NCBI GenBank assembly: GCA_900312665.1
Contig: ONZQ02000001.1
Coordinates: forward strand, 958,338 to 1,022,337
Length of the DNA: 64,000 nt
Reading direction: 5' to 3'
Source: Cephalotrichum gorgonifer
Taxonomy: Eukaryota > Ascomycota > Sordariomycetes > Microascales > Microascaceae
Shown here: piece after piece, positions 21,722 through 34,411 of the stretch
How the letters are laid out: every line of letters begins with the position of its first letter
Position numbering within the stretch: the first letter of the stretch is position 1
Translations under genes and position numbers: made by a program
Notes under the pieces: model-generated
Database searches by the model: none
What the model saw: the letters and a program-made list of their open reading frames with translations, nothing else
Told to the model about the DNA's origin: nothing

Positions 21722-24077
21722 TCACAGCTCGACCACACTCCACCGCTCCCTCTCAATGTGGCACCACCTGTCCTTATCCTTCTTGTCGACAACCCCCTCC
21801 GGCATGTTCCACCTCCCATTACACGTCTCCGGCCCCTTCGCCTCCTTAACCTCCAGAAGGTCCTCCATCTCCACCAGCCCCCCGTTCTCGTCTTTCGCCC
21901 CGATGTCCGGCTGCAGGTTGTACCTGATTTTACTCTCCGTCCTGCCGATGAAGCCCCCGAGCCCAAATTGGTTCACTATCGTGCCGTCTTCCTCGATCAC
22001 GTTGACTTGGAACCGCGGGAACCGCCATGCCGTCTCAAGACGGCTCTGCGCCGCCAGTCTTGCCTCGTGCAGATTCGTAGCATCGCCCAGCGCCATGGAT
22101 CCCGGTGCGAAGATGGGTGTTGTGGGAGTCCTCACCGGCGGAGTCGCTGTGGGCGAGTTCGGGACGGAGAGCGACTTTGCGGGACCGTTGTTATTGCGTG
22201 CGTGAGCCCCCATAGCACCCTTGAAGAACCTATCTCCAGGCATGTCGACGCGGCCTCTCGGAGAGCAGAGTGATTGGAATATCCCCTCAGGGTCGTTGGG
22301 CGCGCGGAGACTCCTCAGACCGGGGAGCCCGCCCGCCTCGATACTCCGCGCCAGGATGGAATCCGCAGCGTTGGCGCAGTGTGGATGGCTCGTGATGTCC
22401 CAGTGGAGCTTCCGGAGCGAGGTCGACGCGAGGTATGGCATGAGGAAGATGAAGTTGCTATCCGGCATCATCGGCGGGTACGATTGCACGAAGGCGAGAT
22501 CCTCGAGACTGATGAGGTTGGACAGAATGCGAGCTAGTGCGGGCATCTCGTCAATGTTGATGTGGCGCAGGATAAGCCGTTTGATCGAGTGGCTGGACGA
22601 CCGGGTCGCGAGCGCGGACAGTCCGTCGCATGAGATACCGGGCATATGCGAGAGGGAGAGCGTCTTGAGCGCCGGAAGTGAGAGCAGCCCATCGTCCTTG
22701 AAGGCCGTGAAGGGGAGTCTCGATAGGAAGAGGTGTTGGAGGGATGGTAGACGGTAAATAATCCCGGGGATGATATTGTCCGGTGTCAATGACCCCCCCG
22801 GGAGTGCGTGTATAGTCAACGTGGTCAAGTGTGTCCAGTTGGAGTGATGCTGGAGGAACGCCGCGCTCTGAGAGGATTGGATGTCGCCCGGCGTTAGAAG
22901 AGGTGGCAGGTGACGATTGCCCGTTGCCTTGTTGATGTGTTTAGATCCACCCCTCGACTGAGGTCGCGGTTTTGATACAGCATCGATGACCCAGTCCATC
23001 TGCTTGAGCTTCTGACGTGTCGACAGAGCATGGAAGAGCCGGTCGAACGTGTGGTTGTAGCGAGGGTACAACCCGACTAGGCGCTCGAAGTTCGGGCACG
23101 CCATCACCACCGTAGCGATCAGGTCATGGTACTTGTCAACGGGGAGATCGTCTACTGCCGAGGGGACCTTGAGGGTGTGGACGATGACGGCAATCTGTCG
23201 GTTCGATCGGAGGGTTCGGCGAAGCAGGACGAGGCGGGGCGCCGGGCACGCCTTGTAACGCTTCTTCATCACAGTCGAGTCCGCCCCATTCAGCTGAATG
23301 TCTTCGTAACTAGGAGAATGAGGTCAGTACGACAAGTCAAGCAATTCTGAAAATCCCGGTTGGGGGTTAACAAGGGCTGCGTACAGTGATGTCCTAGCAA
23401 ACTTTGACCACTTCCGCGACGACAGCGATATCGAGCACAGGTCCCTCATCCAACACGTAGAGCAACTCTCGGATCCCGGCTTGAGATGCAACTTCTTAAG
23501 CTCATCAAGGATCAGCTCAAGTACCTCACCCGGTAGCGCGGAAAAGATCTCGCCCGGCTTCGACCGCGCGATATACGGCCTACCGCCACTCCCGCCCGAC
23601 GACCTGTTAAAGGTGTACTCCGAAGCCCGGCGGTTAATGAATTCCATGGAGTCGAAGCTTGTGGCGCTGCTGCTCCAGGACGGCGACCTGGGGCTGGAAG
23701 CGACGGTCTCCCTGGACATAATAGAGGCGGTCGAGACTGACGAGCTGGAGAGTTTGCGCGGCCGGTTCAGCATCCGGAAGTCCGGGTCGGCATAGTTGAT
23801 GGACTCCATGGTTTGGGTCTGTTGATTGGGGAAGCTCATTTGCGGTGCGAGGCCTTTCGCGGAGGACCTCTCGGTGCGAAGGATGAAGTCGAATGTGGAT
23901 TGCTCCCCTGCGTAAGAGTGGCGCTGGTACGGCGCGGTGGGCACGCCCAGAGACGCCGGTGTATGTGGTTTGAATCGAGGTGGCGGCTTCAAAAGGTTGT
24001 TGTCGTACCTCTCGAAGAATCTCGGCGGACCCACGGGACCAGAAGTCGTTCTTCGGCGAATTGGTGTTTTTGGGCGA
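21722..24077 (-). CDS. F-box protein with leucine-rich-repeat-like region (5' exon unresolved)
   Basis: Two coding exons are clear: 24077-23385 and 23309-21722. They are joined by a 75-nt intron (GTACGC donor, TACTGACC branch, TCCTAG acceptor) and give about 760 residues. After a disordered Ser/Pro-rich region, an F-box begins at IFSALPGEVLELILDEL and continues through LCSISLSSRKWSKFARTSLYEDIQ. The middle carries LRR-like segments (LPSLQHLFLSRLPF, LPALKTLSLSHMPG). The C-terminal part has basic and acidic low-complexity stretches. F-box proteins recruit substrates to SCF ubiquitin ligases, whose cullin CSN regulates; csn4 is the adjacent gene. The first in-frame ATG is at 23839, but coding-like sequence continues upstream to an ATACTGAC..CTTCTGAAG branch/acceptor ending at 24078. 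A 5' exon is therefore likely, and I could not identify it. Confidence 0.75.
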
Positions 24078-25711
24078 CTTCAGAAGTGGAACGATGTCAG
24101 TATAAGTGTGGCCTTGCCTGAATTTGCAAGCACACAATCAGTGCATATGTAGGTGCAAGTCACGTCTTGCGAGATATTTTCAAGACCAATAAAAGGAGTA
24201 GAATGAAAAAGATGCGTAGAAAGAAAAGAAACAAAGAGGCCAAAGAAGAACTTCCAGGGGCAAAGACCGCAAAAGGCACCAAGCGACCAAGACCGGGATT
24301 TTCGCTCCTAATATCAGAGCATCGAAATCGAGCGACAGCCTTGGCCCCAAGCCCGTTCCGGCAAGGTCAATAATGACCAAGAGCGGCTAGGACAGGGGAC
24401 TCGAGTCTTGGCAGAAGACAAGCCTCGTCGTTGGACAAGGAGACGGAGGACTGGGCGAGTACAACGCGGAATGCTGAGCCAGTGCGCCCCACAATGAGAT
24501 TGCCTTTCCGGGACAGCTGAGCAAACGAGCGTTGGGCACTATGAATAACGGAACCACCGGGTACAAGCAGTGGCAGTAACCTCCTCGCGGCATCTCATGC
24601 GCGACTTCCATAAACAAGGACGGCGATCAATAGCACAGGCTGTTGATTCTCCACTGGAGGCGAAGATGTCATGCTCAATGCTTCTACTCGTACAGGTATC
24701 CGGGTTGGGGTTGGGGTTGAGGATTCGACCTTCTGGGGGCTAGTGAAGTGGATTTAACCCGTCCATGCGAAGTACTCGTACTCCGAGTGCGCCGAACTAT
24801 ACGAGGATAGCTCGCCAGTAGACAAAAGGGAGTGGTTCTCTCTCCGGTGGAAGCTAAGAACAGAACGGAATAATAATATTGGGTGGGGAACGTTCGGCTA
24901 CCGCCCCCTGCGGGTGATCAACACACAGGTAAACCCCCGAAGCTAAATGCGACCCTAATGCCCCTTTTCCAAGGGGAAGCGTGGGGTACGGAAGGGCAAG
25001 TGCCACAAAGCAGGGCCTGAAAGCAGTGACGTGATGTGATGTCGTATTCGCATGGGCGGCAACGGTTTTGATGGTACTTGCACCTTCGGAGGCTTGATTG
25101 GGCACTTAAGTACCTCTTCCCGTTCCTCCTCGAGGGCACGCACGGAGGGATTTGTGGAGAAAGGGGGGAACGACTGAACACCTCTTCCCAAGACTTCTTC
25201 GAAAGAAACCTGAACGGAGACAAAGCCAAGCCTGAAGGCAACCCACCATGACGTTTCGGCGCTGTACTGTGGGTGGGTGGGTGGCTGCATCCCCTGCTCG
25301 GCCGCGCCAAGATTAAAATGAGGATAAACCCATGTGGAGGCTTACGGAGCTAAGGGCTCAGGTCCATCTCCACACAGTAATGAGGGGCGCAGGGGTCCCG
25401 GTGCTGAGACCGGAAGGAGGGGTGGGTGGTGAAAACAGTTTGGGAAGAGAATGGCACTCGCATGTTGCAGTCATTGGCTATCGAGCCTCCTGCGAAAGGA
25501 CAGGTTCTCCGCCGTCGGAGATTTCGGAGGGTGGGTTGAGTTGAGAAAAGCGAGACGAAGCACATCAACTCGGGCCAGACTGGGGAGGGAATGGGATTCC
25601 AATCCGGCGATGCCAACGGAATTCCAGCTTCGAGTAATAAAGAAGAAAAAAATGTGCAAGCACACAGGCATCCGAATCAGACGTCATGATGGGCAGGAAA
25701 TTTCTCTCGAC

Positions 25712-26248
25712 TTACACGGAGGGGACAATGAATTGGTCGCATTGACCGTTTTGGGCTTTATTGGCCCTGCGGACTCCAGCCGCCATGCTGGCAGTATTAT
25801 TGGCAACATTGCTGACGCCGGGACGTGGGCTGACAGCTGAGCTCGATGACAAGTTGTCGTCGCAGTTTCGGAGTCGCCTCTGGGCTGAGTAGGGTGTAAC
25901 ATAGTCTAGTTGCTTGTCGCAGTCGTACGTGGCTAGGCGCCCATATTGGCCAGCCCCCGAGTTCCGATTGCGCGTGCCTTGTATAGGCCGGATTTCCCGT
26001 TGCTGGACCGGGTCCTGGTGCTCATGGTGATGCGCGACGGCGACGGCGGGGTCGGGGTGCTGGGGAAAGAGGTGATCGCGAGCTTGCTTGCTCCGGCTGA
26101 GCTGGAGATCAATTGACTTCCGGACTGAGAGGCGAGGACGTAGTTTGCCCTGCTGCGATTGCGGTGGTGGTGTCGAATGACGATATCGGTATTGTTGGAA
26201 TCGTTCTCTGAAAGTGGTGGACTTCGGCTGGCTGCTGAAGGTCGACAT
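25712..26248 (-). CDS. Weak candidate: uncharacterised Ser/Gln-rich ORF
   Basis: This 178-codon frame starts MSTFSSQPKSTTFRERFQQY and is polar and Gln/His/Ser-rich. It ends exactly at a GTGTAAGT sequence that could be a splice donor, so the frame may continue after an intron. The overlapping frame 25933-26526 is equally long and Ser/Thr-rich, and the two cannot both be coding here. I recognise no family. It is listed only because it is the best coding candidate in a 6-kb empty stretch, and it may well be noise. Confidence 0.2.
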   Translation of the reverse strand: MSTFSSQPKSTTFRERFQQYRYRHSTPPPQSQQGKLRPRLSVRKSIDLQLSRSKQARDHLFPQHPDPAVAVAHHHEHQDPVQQREIRPIQGTRNRNSGAGQYGRLATYDCDKQLDYVTPYSAQRRLRNCDDNLSSSSAVSPRPGVSNVANNTASMAAGVRRANKAQNGQCDQFIVPSV

Positions 26249-26820
26249 TGTAGTTTTCGATGGCTCGCGGTGTCAGGCTCGTCTTCGTCCCTTGCTGTCT
26301 TGCCGTTTCCAATAAAACTTTGAGAAACCCCGATGCTTATCTTCGAAGGGTCAGGGCGCCCGAAGACGCTGAAAGGCCGACGAGAACGGAATTGGGCATA
26401 GACGGCGACGAGTGCGAGATGAGTCTGAATGGGGCCAGACAATGGGTCGTAGGGTCGGAGCTGGGAAAGAAAGAAGGGGACACAGGGCTGGGCGTCGTGG
26501 GCTTCGAGCACCATTAAAAGATTCAAGCGGTTTACAGGACGGACAGACGGCCAAGTAATATTCTCCGACGTATGAGGTCAAGTGGGCTGAACAGACCAGC
26601 CTACTCGTGCATCCGGGCTAAGTACTCTCCCTCCGTTCTCTTCACCTCGATAGTCCTTTAGCCCTATGAGAAGTGGGGGGAGTGAGAAGGGGGGGTTTGT
26701 ATCCTGGCACTTCCACACCAGGCTTGGTCCTTTTTCGTTCGCTGGCCCGCTGCATTGACCGACGTCTCCTTTGATTTGTTCTCGTTCAGCGCCCTGTTAA
26801 GATGTCAGACCCTGGGACGG

Positions 26821-26855
26821 TCGAGGGGTCGAGGGGTCGAGGCGAGGGGTCGAGG
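26821..26855. repeat. TCGAGGGG short tandem repeat
   Basis: The unit TCGAGGGG is repeated about four times with one imperfect step. It lies in gene-poor DNA with no evident function. Confidence 0.7.
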
Positions 26856-29800
26856 AACGCCGGGTGCTGTTTGGTGACGAGAGCCTGCCCTGTCGAGCGA
26901 GGTCTGGGCGCACGGGATTCTGGATTTGGTTGTAATTGCCCCTTCTTTTCTGCAGGAGAAGGCAACCTGAACCTGCTGATAGGACTTGGTGTTCCAACAA
27001 TTGCGCAGCAAAGGTGGCAGTGGAGACGATCATGGAGGAGGGGGGGTGCGGGGGTGTGTGTGAGAGTGGGGGAAAGATTCTACAACCTGGATGGTGGGTG
27101 ATGCCTAGTGTGTCTTGGATCGGAATATCAGATCACTTTTCGAACAAGATGCAAAAGAAGTATTAATAGTTCCGTGGATGTGGGTGGTGGAAGGACCCCG
27201 TTCTGGAGGCAGCAGCGACCGCAGCCTGGTATCAGAATGGGAAGGAGCGGGGGGTGGGGGTGTGTAATACTGAGTGAGCCTGAGGTAGCGGTCGGACATC
27301 AATAGATGTCACTGAGAGCTCTGAATTCGGCCGCCTTGTCAAGCATGAGGACATCATGCGGGGACCGGGGCGGGGCGGAGAAGCAAGACATTTTCGGGAT
27401 TCCCAGCCGATATTTATGAACTTGCTTCTTGGTTGGATATTCAACGGCGGGCGGAGACAGAATCTCATCGGGGAGGTACTCGTTGGTAGGTACCAAGTAT
27501 GTATGTACCAAGTCAATCCTGTATACTTGTACTTGGATGATATCGAGTGAATATCAATTACATGTAAGTGTGCATGATGAGGTGATGAGACGCTTTGTCA
27601 CCCTCAGCGAAGAAGGCTCTGCTCTGCAAAATCATAGCTGGCCCACTCTTTGAGTAGTTTCCTTCCTCTACCCTTGCACTGTTTCGGGTACAGCTCCGCA
27701 GAAAACCTGCAGTACCTAGATCCTACTTGTGGTCGGATGAGGTAGGGAAAAGAAGCAACGTACAGAGCGGTTCCAACGAACAGACGAGGGGGGAAAAAAC
27801 GCCCCGAGCGAGTATTATTACGAGTACTGGAGGATTGGGGATATTACGTGGAGAAGAGGCATACCACCGAATGGAACGGTCCCCCCACCTCCGCTCCAGC
27901 TCCATCATGATGGCATGCTGTTGCCATCTTCAACGCCATGGCGACATTTTCTCCGATGGGAAGGTGAAGGCGGAGGGGAAAGAAGCGGTGGGCGCTACAC
28001 TCCCCGAGGCGAGGGGGTATACGTACTTCCAAAGGCGCAGCTCGCTATACAAGCAGGTTGGTTGTGATGATGGCGAGGCAAGAGAGTCGGGGATACACTA
28101 CACTGACAAACACAGACCGACCCGCTCTCCTCCAAATCAGACCAGGGCTGTGTACAAGTAAAACGGCCCGGTCCTGCTTTGCTCTCACACATAAATGGGA
28201 GGAGAAAAGGAATGGATTCCGTCCCTGACGTGGCATGTAAGACGGCTGGCCGAAACGCCTCATAGATTTCCTGCCAGCTGAAACCCGCACTCATCCCTCC
28301 ACCAAACCACCAGCACCGGACCCCACCCCAGATCCCACCATAGAACATGCCAAGCCCACCATCAGCATCCATACAAGTCTCAGATGAATGCATCAGCCGG
28401 TCGTAAGAAGGGCTGGGCTGCGGTCCGCATGCCGCCTGGTTGGTGCCTGTGCCTGTGCCTGAGCCAGAGTCTCCCGGCCCTTCCAGTGTTGCGTCGTCAC
28501 CGCCCCGCCAAGGACTGCCGACCGACCCCCCGTCAAACTCTGCACGGAGGCTTTGCGCGAGTCTTACTATGGATTATGCAGGGCTTGGGTCAGGGCAGTG
28601 TCATTTTGGTTTTTTCGAACGTCCTTTTCTGCATCTTGGGTCCACTCGGAGACAAAGCTGACTGGACTGGCCTTGTGCCAAGCCTGGGCGGGTTGAATCA
28701 GGAATCCCATCCTATTATCCAGGCCACCTGGCAGGGGGTGTGCCTCTATCATATTAATACTACTTGTATTTGTTACTGACTGGTGCTGGGAAGAAGAGTT
28801 CGAAACGACAATCCCTCCGACTTCTTGATCTCCCAAACGAACACCACCCAGGTCTCCACAAACAAGATGAGGAACTGCGGGGTGGAGAACAGAGATCAAC
28901 AAGCGGACGAAGGACAGCAAGCGGGGATAAGAAGGAGCTCGAGAAAGGATTCAAGAGGCAAAAAAGGGTAACCCTGCCGTATTATCATGGTACTTTGTAA
29001 TTTGGCCCCCGCCCAGCCATCCCTCTCTCTCTCCTCCTCTCTCCGCGGCCGGCACTTGCAAGAAGCGAAATGAAACGGCCCGGCAACCGCTATGACGTGG
29101 GTTATATTTTAGCCCGGGATTCGAAGCCATGGGTACTGTAGGGGCGGGAGAAGCACGGCGAGACGAGATCCCGTCCCCGGACCTCAGGTAAGGGAAACGA
29201 TGTTTCGTTTTAAGCCGCCGAGTTTCCATTCCAAACTTCTACAATGTCCGGGTCTACCGGGACAGGGTTAAAATAGTATCAGATATAAAACGGGACGAGA
29301 CAGGACAGACCGTCTTGCTGTGCGCCGCACTATCGTAGCGTGCTATACTTTATCAACCCTACAAGTATGCCTACCAAGCCGAGAGAGTCAGTTTCCGCGC
29401 CGAAATATGAGTTACGTATCCGCAACGTATCTTTGATCGTAGCATTTGTAACTTGTGTTCACTCTATACCCTTCCTTCGCTCAAAAAAAACCTGTTCGTC
29501 CAGCCGCAACCGGGCGTGGAAGAGGAAGAGAGGGGGGAAAAAGTGGCCATCCTTCATCACCGAGGCCCAATCATCTCTTGTCGCTTCTCGATGATCAACA
29601 ACACCCAACCACCTCCTCTCACTTCCCCACGATCAACAACATGACCGCATACCAACCATCGGACCATTCACTCTCAGGCATACGCAATATAAGCTCCGCA
29701 TAACGAGAGATTACGTTGCCTCCCAACACGACATCAAGCGCCTTCCTCCTTCGTACTCGAGGAGAAGTGGCTGGGCTTGGGCTTGGGGACGTACAGCTGT

Positions 29801-30404
29801 CTCGCAAGTCCTGGTCTAGATCCAAGTAACAACCCACCATTGACTCGTTTTCCAAGGTGACTGACCAACCCCCTCTCGCTGTGTAACACACCTTGTGGCC
29901 TGTCAATCGCGCCGGGTGACGACCCAGATATAAGTACAGGTACGGGCATGATGGAGGGGAGCCGGCCCATGCATGCATGCAATGCACTGCCAGTAGCTGT
30001 CGCTTCGTACTCTGTTTTGGGTCGAGGAGACGCGGGTGCTGTGGTATGGCCGATCTCTATGCACCCCGCCGGGAACTAGGCTTGATCCCATAGGCCCGCT
30101 CACGAGAAGAGCCCCTCAATGCCAACGTGCTCGAACGAAAGCTCACGTCGGACAATGCTGAAAAGGGTGAGTACCTCAGCTCCGAAAGTAGAGACGTGCC
30201 ACCCGGTGAAAAAAAGCAACCTGGGAGCGTGCCTAGCCGTAGAACCCTCCATACCAAATCTCCCATGTTAGCTAGAGGTGGCGATGCTGCCCCATTTCCC
30301 CGTCGGCGGTGCCACCACCTTTTCCCTGCACCTTGGTTGGTGGAAAAGCAACGAGATCCGAAGAAGAAAAAAAACACGCGGGGCGACGAACGCAAAAACC
30401 AATG

Positions 30405-33400
30405 CTAATCATCACCCGAGCTGTCTGCGAACCGAACCCGTCGGGACGGTGCGGGGTCCCCATTGGCCGAAAGATCGGCGGGAAACGCCCTTTTCACGCC
30501 GTTCGTCCTCCCCTCCCCAGCCTTCGCCGCCGTCGGACTCGCGGGTTCCCCGAGCATCAGCCCCTCGTCCGAGGCCTTGACGTGTCCGAATCCCTTCCCG
30601 AATATCAGCTGCGGCGCCTCTAGTGGCGCCATCTGCGACGCCCCGTCCGTCCCTGCGGCGGGTAGTGGGGAGACCCTCGCGTTAAGTATCCAGTTGTATA
30701 TCGGACGATCGTCGAGAATCGACTTGCACTTCCGATGTTCTGCCTGAGTCATGTGTTGCTTCCGTGAGACAATGACCTCTTCAATGCTGTCACGTAGTAC
30801 CAGTGTCTCAACCGATACCGGTTTTTGCTGGCTGATTCTTCTCGCTCGGCCGATGGCCTGGGCCTCCACCTGCGGGTTGAGCACGGGACTTATGAAGTAT
30901 ATCCGGGACGCAGCTCGCATGTCAAGTCCGAAGGCTGCTTGCGTAATATCCATGAGCATGACCCTGTGTTTATGGGAGGAGCAATTGTCAGTCAGCGTTC
31001 ACCGACAAATGGACACGCACCGCCAAATGTCTAAGCTGTAGGTAGGGTCAAGGATAGATATGTACCTGAACAGGGGGCTGTGGTTAAAGCTATTGACGTA
31101 TTGGGCTTTTCTCGCCGTCGTCAGGGATTTGGCGTAAATGAGGTGAGGAATTTGAAGCTTTCAACTTGTTAACCGAGATGCCCTTCGCTCAAAATACTCA
31201 TAGAAGCCGTCTTATGGGGCGACTGCCCATCACCACTTACCATGTCTAGCATACCGGCAATGTACCATGCTATGTTTTCGTTTTCGTAAAAGACAATTAT
31301 CTGCTCCTCTTCCTGATATTTTGCGATAGAATCCAATAAGTATGAGAGTTTCGCGGAACTCGTCGCTATAAGTCTAGTCTGTGCCAGAGAGGGTGGAATC
31401 TCCCGGTCTTCGACCGTGTCAACCTTGTCCGTTGTCGAGCCAGTCTTTGTCTCTAGCGTCTGCGCCAGCAACGACGGTAGATGCTTCCGTGGTCTTCGAC
31501 TATCGCCAAGCTTGGTATTTCCGGCAAGGACGGTGGCCCGAGTGTTCTCGATCCTCGCCGTCGTGGGTTGTACGTTGTCTGACTCGAGCGCCTTCGACCG
31601 CTGCGACCTACCCTCTTCGATCAAGCCGCCGTTCAACAACGCATTCAGCGCCGTCGGGGAGTCTATATTCCTTCGAACTACCCGCTGAAGCGCCGACATC
31701 ATGCTAGAGTCTGTCAATATGGGGCTCCCATCCTTGCTGTCAAGCGACCATGCTTCGCCAGCTGGCCCCGTAAACCCGGCTACATGGATGGGGACCTCGT
31801 GGAACTGGTTGCTTAGATTCCGGATCTCGTTCTCAACCGCGACGTGTCCAAAGGCTATAGCCTCCCGGAGAAGAACTTCATCCTCCTCGCTCATGGGTAC
31901 CTTTCCTTCGGCCAAGAACCCCTCCGCAGTAGTGATTGACTTCCTCAATTCGCTGGCGGTGAAAAAGGAACCACCGAAAAAGCTGGACTGCCTCAAATTG
32001 TGCACTAGCTCCATCAGCGCCCTTCTTTGTTTGGGGTGGAAGAAGTAGTCCCGATCGGTCCGCTGCGACTGAACAGAGTTGAGGACTATCATCATGGAGA
32101 AGATGTTCAGGGAGAGCCTGTCCTGATAGGACCCGTCTAGAACCACAACCCTCTCCTCCACTGGCGGCAGCAACTCTCCGACCTCGGCTACTCCGTGCCT
32201 GACGATCAACGAGTTCAGAGTCTGCCGCAAGCAGTCACTGGGACCTCTACTTTTCGCGCTATGATGCGGCTGCATGACGTACACGGCCCAGTCTGCGGGA
32301 GTGTCCCCAGACTCCGCGGTGGAGTTCGCCCAAGGTCGCGCCTTGAGGTAGAGTGCCGCCATGGCACCAATGCGTTCAAGGTCCTTCGTCTCCTGTTTGC
32401 TACTGATGTAACTCTGTACAGGTATAGACGTAGGGTCGGGCACAGAATCCTGGCCATTAACACCAATTAGACCCTGGGCGGGCGTACCGGTGACGATCCA
32501 TCGCGACGAGAAACGTAGGCTCTCGACTACTAGGAGGAGATTGCTCTTGTTTCTGATCTTTGAATTGCCAAGCTTGTGGCCCTCGTCCACTATGCAGCGT
32601 TTGAAGTGGATATCTGCCAAAGCCGTCGAGGAAACGGTCCCTTGAAGCGCCTCGAGTCGGGTTTGGGCAAATAGAATGATGTCGTAGCCGAGAAGCTGCG
32701 TTACACTTGGTATTTCTGCTCCGTTCGACTCTAGCGTCAGTACCTCGAGTCCCGAGGTATGCTTCCGAATCTCTTGCAGCCACTGTCGGACTAAATTGTT
32801 AGGAACAACGACTACAGTTGCCCTACTTAGATAGATCTTGCGGAATTTGGGGTTGGGGTTATCTGGAGAAGAGCGACGCCCGCGTAGGGTTACCCTGTAA
32901 GGCGCTGGCGTCTCTTCGGGGCAGAGGTAGTACCCGGGGTTCCGCTTGATTGCTTCGATGCACCCAGAGAAGTCGAGCCCGTACATAGTTCGCGCAGACT
33001 CGAAGTAGTTAACCCAAGGAACGGAGTTCCGGGTGATGTTCGATGCCACCATATCTACTAGAGAGCCGACTGAGTTCCTAACGGGGGTGGAACCCCCTCG
33101 ATAAAGCTCTGGTGCCAAGGGATAGAAATGTCTTGTTGCAAGAATCAGGCTGAGGCAGATTATTGTCTTCCCAGAGCCCATCTCTTCGGCTAGGATACCT
33201 CCAGGGATGTCATCGTAGTAGCGAGGTTCCTTTAAAACAACACCATCGGACTGGTCATAGTACCACGTGCTTCCTTCTTGATCGAGGACGGCCACGAGCC
33301 TTGGGTCCACAGACCTTCCGAGGCTGGCCTCCTTCTCAAGCATGACGGCTGCGGACCGTCTCTGGTAGGAATAGAGCGTCGAAGTCAAGCCCGGGACTTT

Positions 33401-34051
33401 GCTCTCCAGGAGATTGTACTCGGCATCATGGGCTTCAGGGTCCAAAACAGTTTCGGGCGTGGGCGCTGGCGACGGGATGGTATTGAATAGAGATAGTAGG
33501 GACTCGCTGCTACCATCCTCTTTGCCGTCCAAGGAATTGAGTCGAGTTGGGTACGAAACGCGTATAGTACCCTCCGCCGGATAGGTCCCTGCCCATATAT
33601 CCTTTGAAAAGTCCAAGGTTCGCTGAAGCAAGGAGCGGAGCGAATTCCTCAGCTTGAAGTCCCCGCGGTCAATCATACGTCTCTCAACATCATCAGGAAG
33701 AACATAGACTCGGATGATGAGCCCTCCATGGTCAGAGTTGGCGGAAACCTCGAGGCGAATCCAATGCGCTTGCAGTAGTCCTTTGAGGGGCTTCAGAGCG
33801 CGACAGCTCATCATCAGGGTAGCTTGGACATCGCTGATGGGATCGAGGGGTGATTCCGCCGTTGTCGGTTTACCATTGGACCATTGGTTCCGAGGTGTTT
33901 CTAAAGGAATCCAGCCATGGTTCGATGACAAGGCGATGAACTGTGCGAGAGAGAGGCCGCTCACAGCTTGAGAAAGATATATGCAACCTAGGGGAAGGTA
34001 TTTTGCCGGGTCCACGCGTATGTCTGCCTCCGCCACAGTTCGGGCGGTCAT
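30405..34051 (-). CDS. SNF2-superfamily DNA-dependent ATPase/helicase without RING finger
   Basis: Exons 34051-31241, 31157-31066 and 30963-30405 join in phase to 1153 residues. Introns are 83 nt (ATG|GTAAGT) and 102 nt (GTACAT donor, GCTGACTGAC branch). The N-terminal 280 residues have no known domain. The SNF2 N lobe has GGILAEEMGSGKT (near 284-296), VVVVPNNLVRQW, DEGH (D489) and SSRWIVTGTPAQGL. A long insert follows, then the C lobe with QIIVFYENEN, LIYAKSLT, QAAFGLDMRAASRIYF and QAIGRARRISQQKPV (near 1003). The tail is basic, ending KRAF...SRRVRFADSSGDD. Such enzymes translocate on DNA to move nucleosomes or other proteins. Walker A reads EEMGSGKT rather than the common DEMGLGKT. No RING, bromo- or chromodomain is visible, so this is not Rad5 or Uls1. 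The exact role is unknown. Confidence 0.87.
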
Positions 34052-34411
34052 CCTGGCTATCGCATGAGGCGGACAGATAAGGGGAGAGGGCGATTAGAAG
34101 GGGGTGGGTTGGCGGGTGGGCGATATTGGGATGATTGTAGCCTGGTAATGAGATGCTGACGGAGTCCCAGGCATGTGTCAGCGGAAGGCAGCTGACAGCA
34201 CATGGCACTCACGTGGTACCACTACGCTCTCATTGTAACGTGAATGGCCGTGCCCACCATCAATATAAAACAGCTTGGATCTTCCAGAAGCGAATGTCTA
34301 AACCCCCTTCCATCGTTGAGGCTTGTACTATTGATCAATCCACTGTCATAGGTGTGGGGGCCGAACCCTGCCACTTATGGACAATGATTCCCTTGATTGC
34401 GGTCTTTGGAG
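34052..34411. promoter_or_regulatory. SNF2 gene upstream region
   Basis: This is a 360-bp spacer between two minus-strand genes. It must hold the SNF2 gene promoter and the short 3' UTR of the UBE3D-like gene. No further element is recognised. Confidence 0.5.

Larger units (their letters stand above)
24078..30404. other. 6.3-kb gene-poor region
   Basis: Apart from one weak candidate at 25712-26248, I see no gene. The left end probably holds the promoter and first exon of the F-box gene, and the right end the SNF2 gene 3' UTR. Visible structure includes GTACTCGTAC at 24772, a TCGAGGGG tandem at 26821-26855, GTACC/GTACTTG-rich sequence at 27480-27540 and a TGCCTG tandem near 28443. No tRNA or transposon was recognised. 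Confidence 0.55.

Noticed and set aside
25933..26526. 197-codon minus-strand frame overlapping the weak candidate at 25712-26248
   Set aside because: It is Ser/Thr-rich with no family match and mutually exclusive with the other frame; neither has splice or homology support.
29100..29140. tRNA relic around GGCTTCGAATCCCGG (minus strand)
   Set aside because: Only the T-arm-like core matches; no other tRNA features are present.
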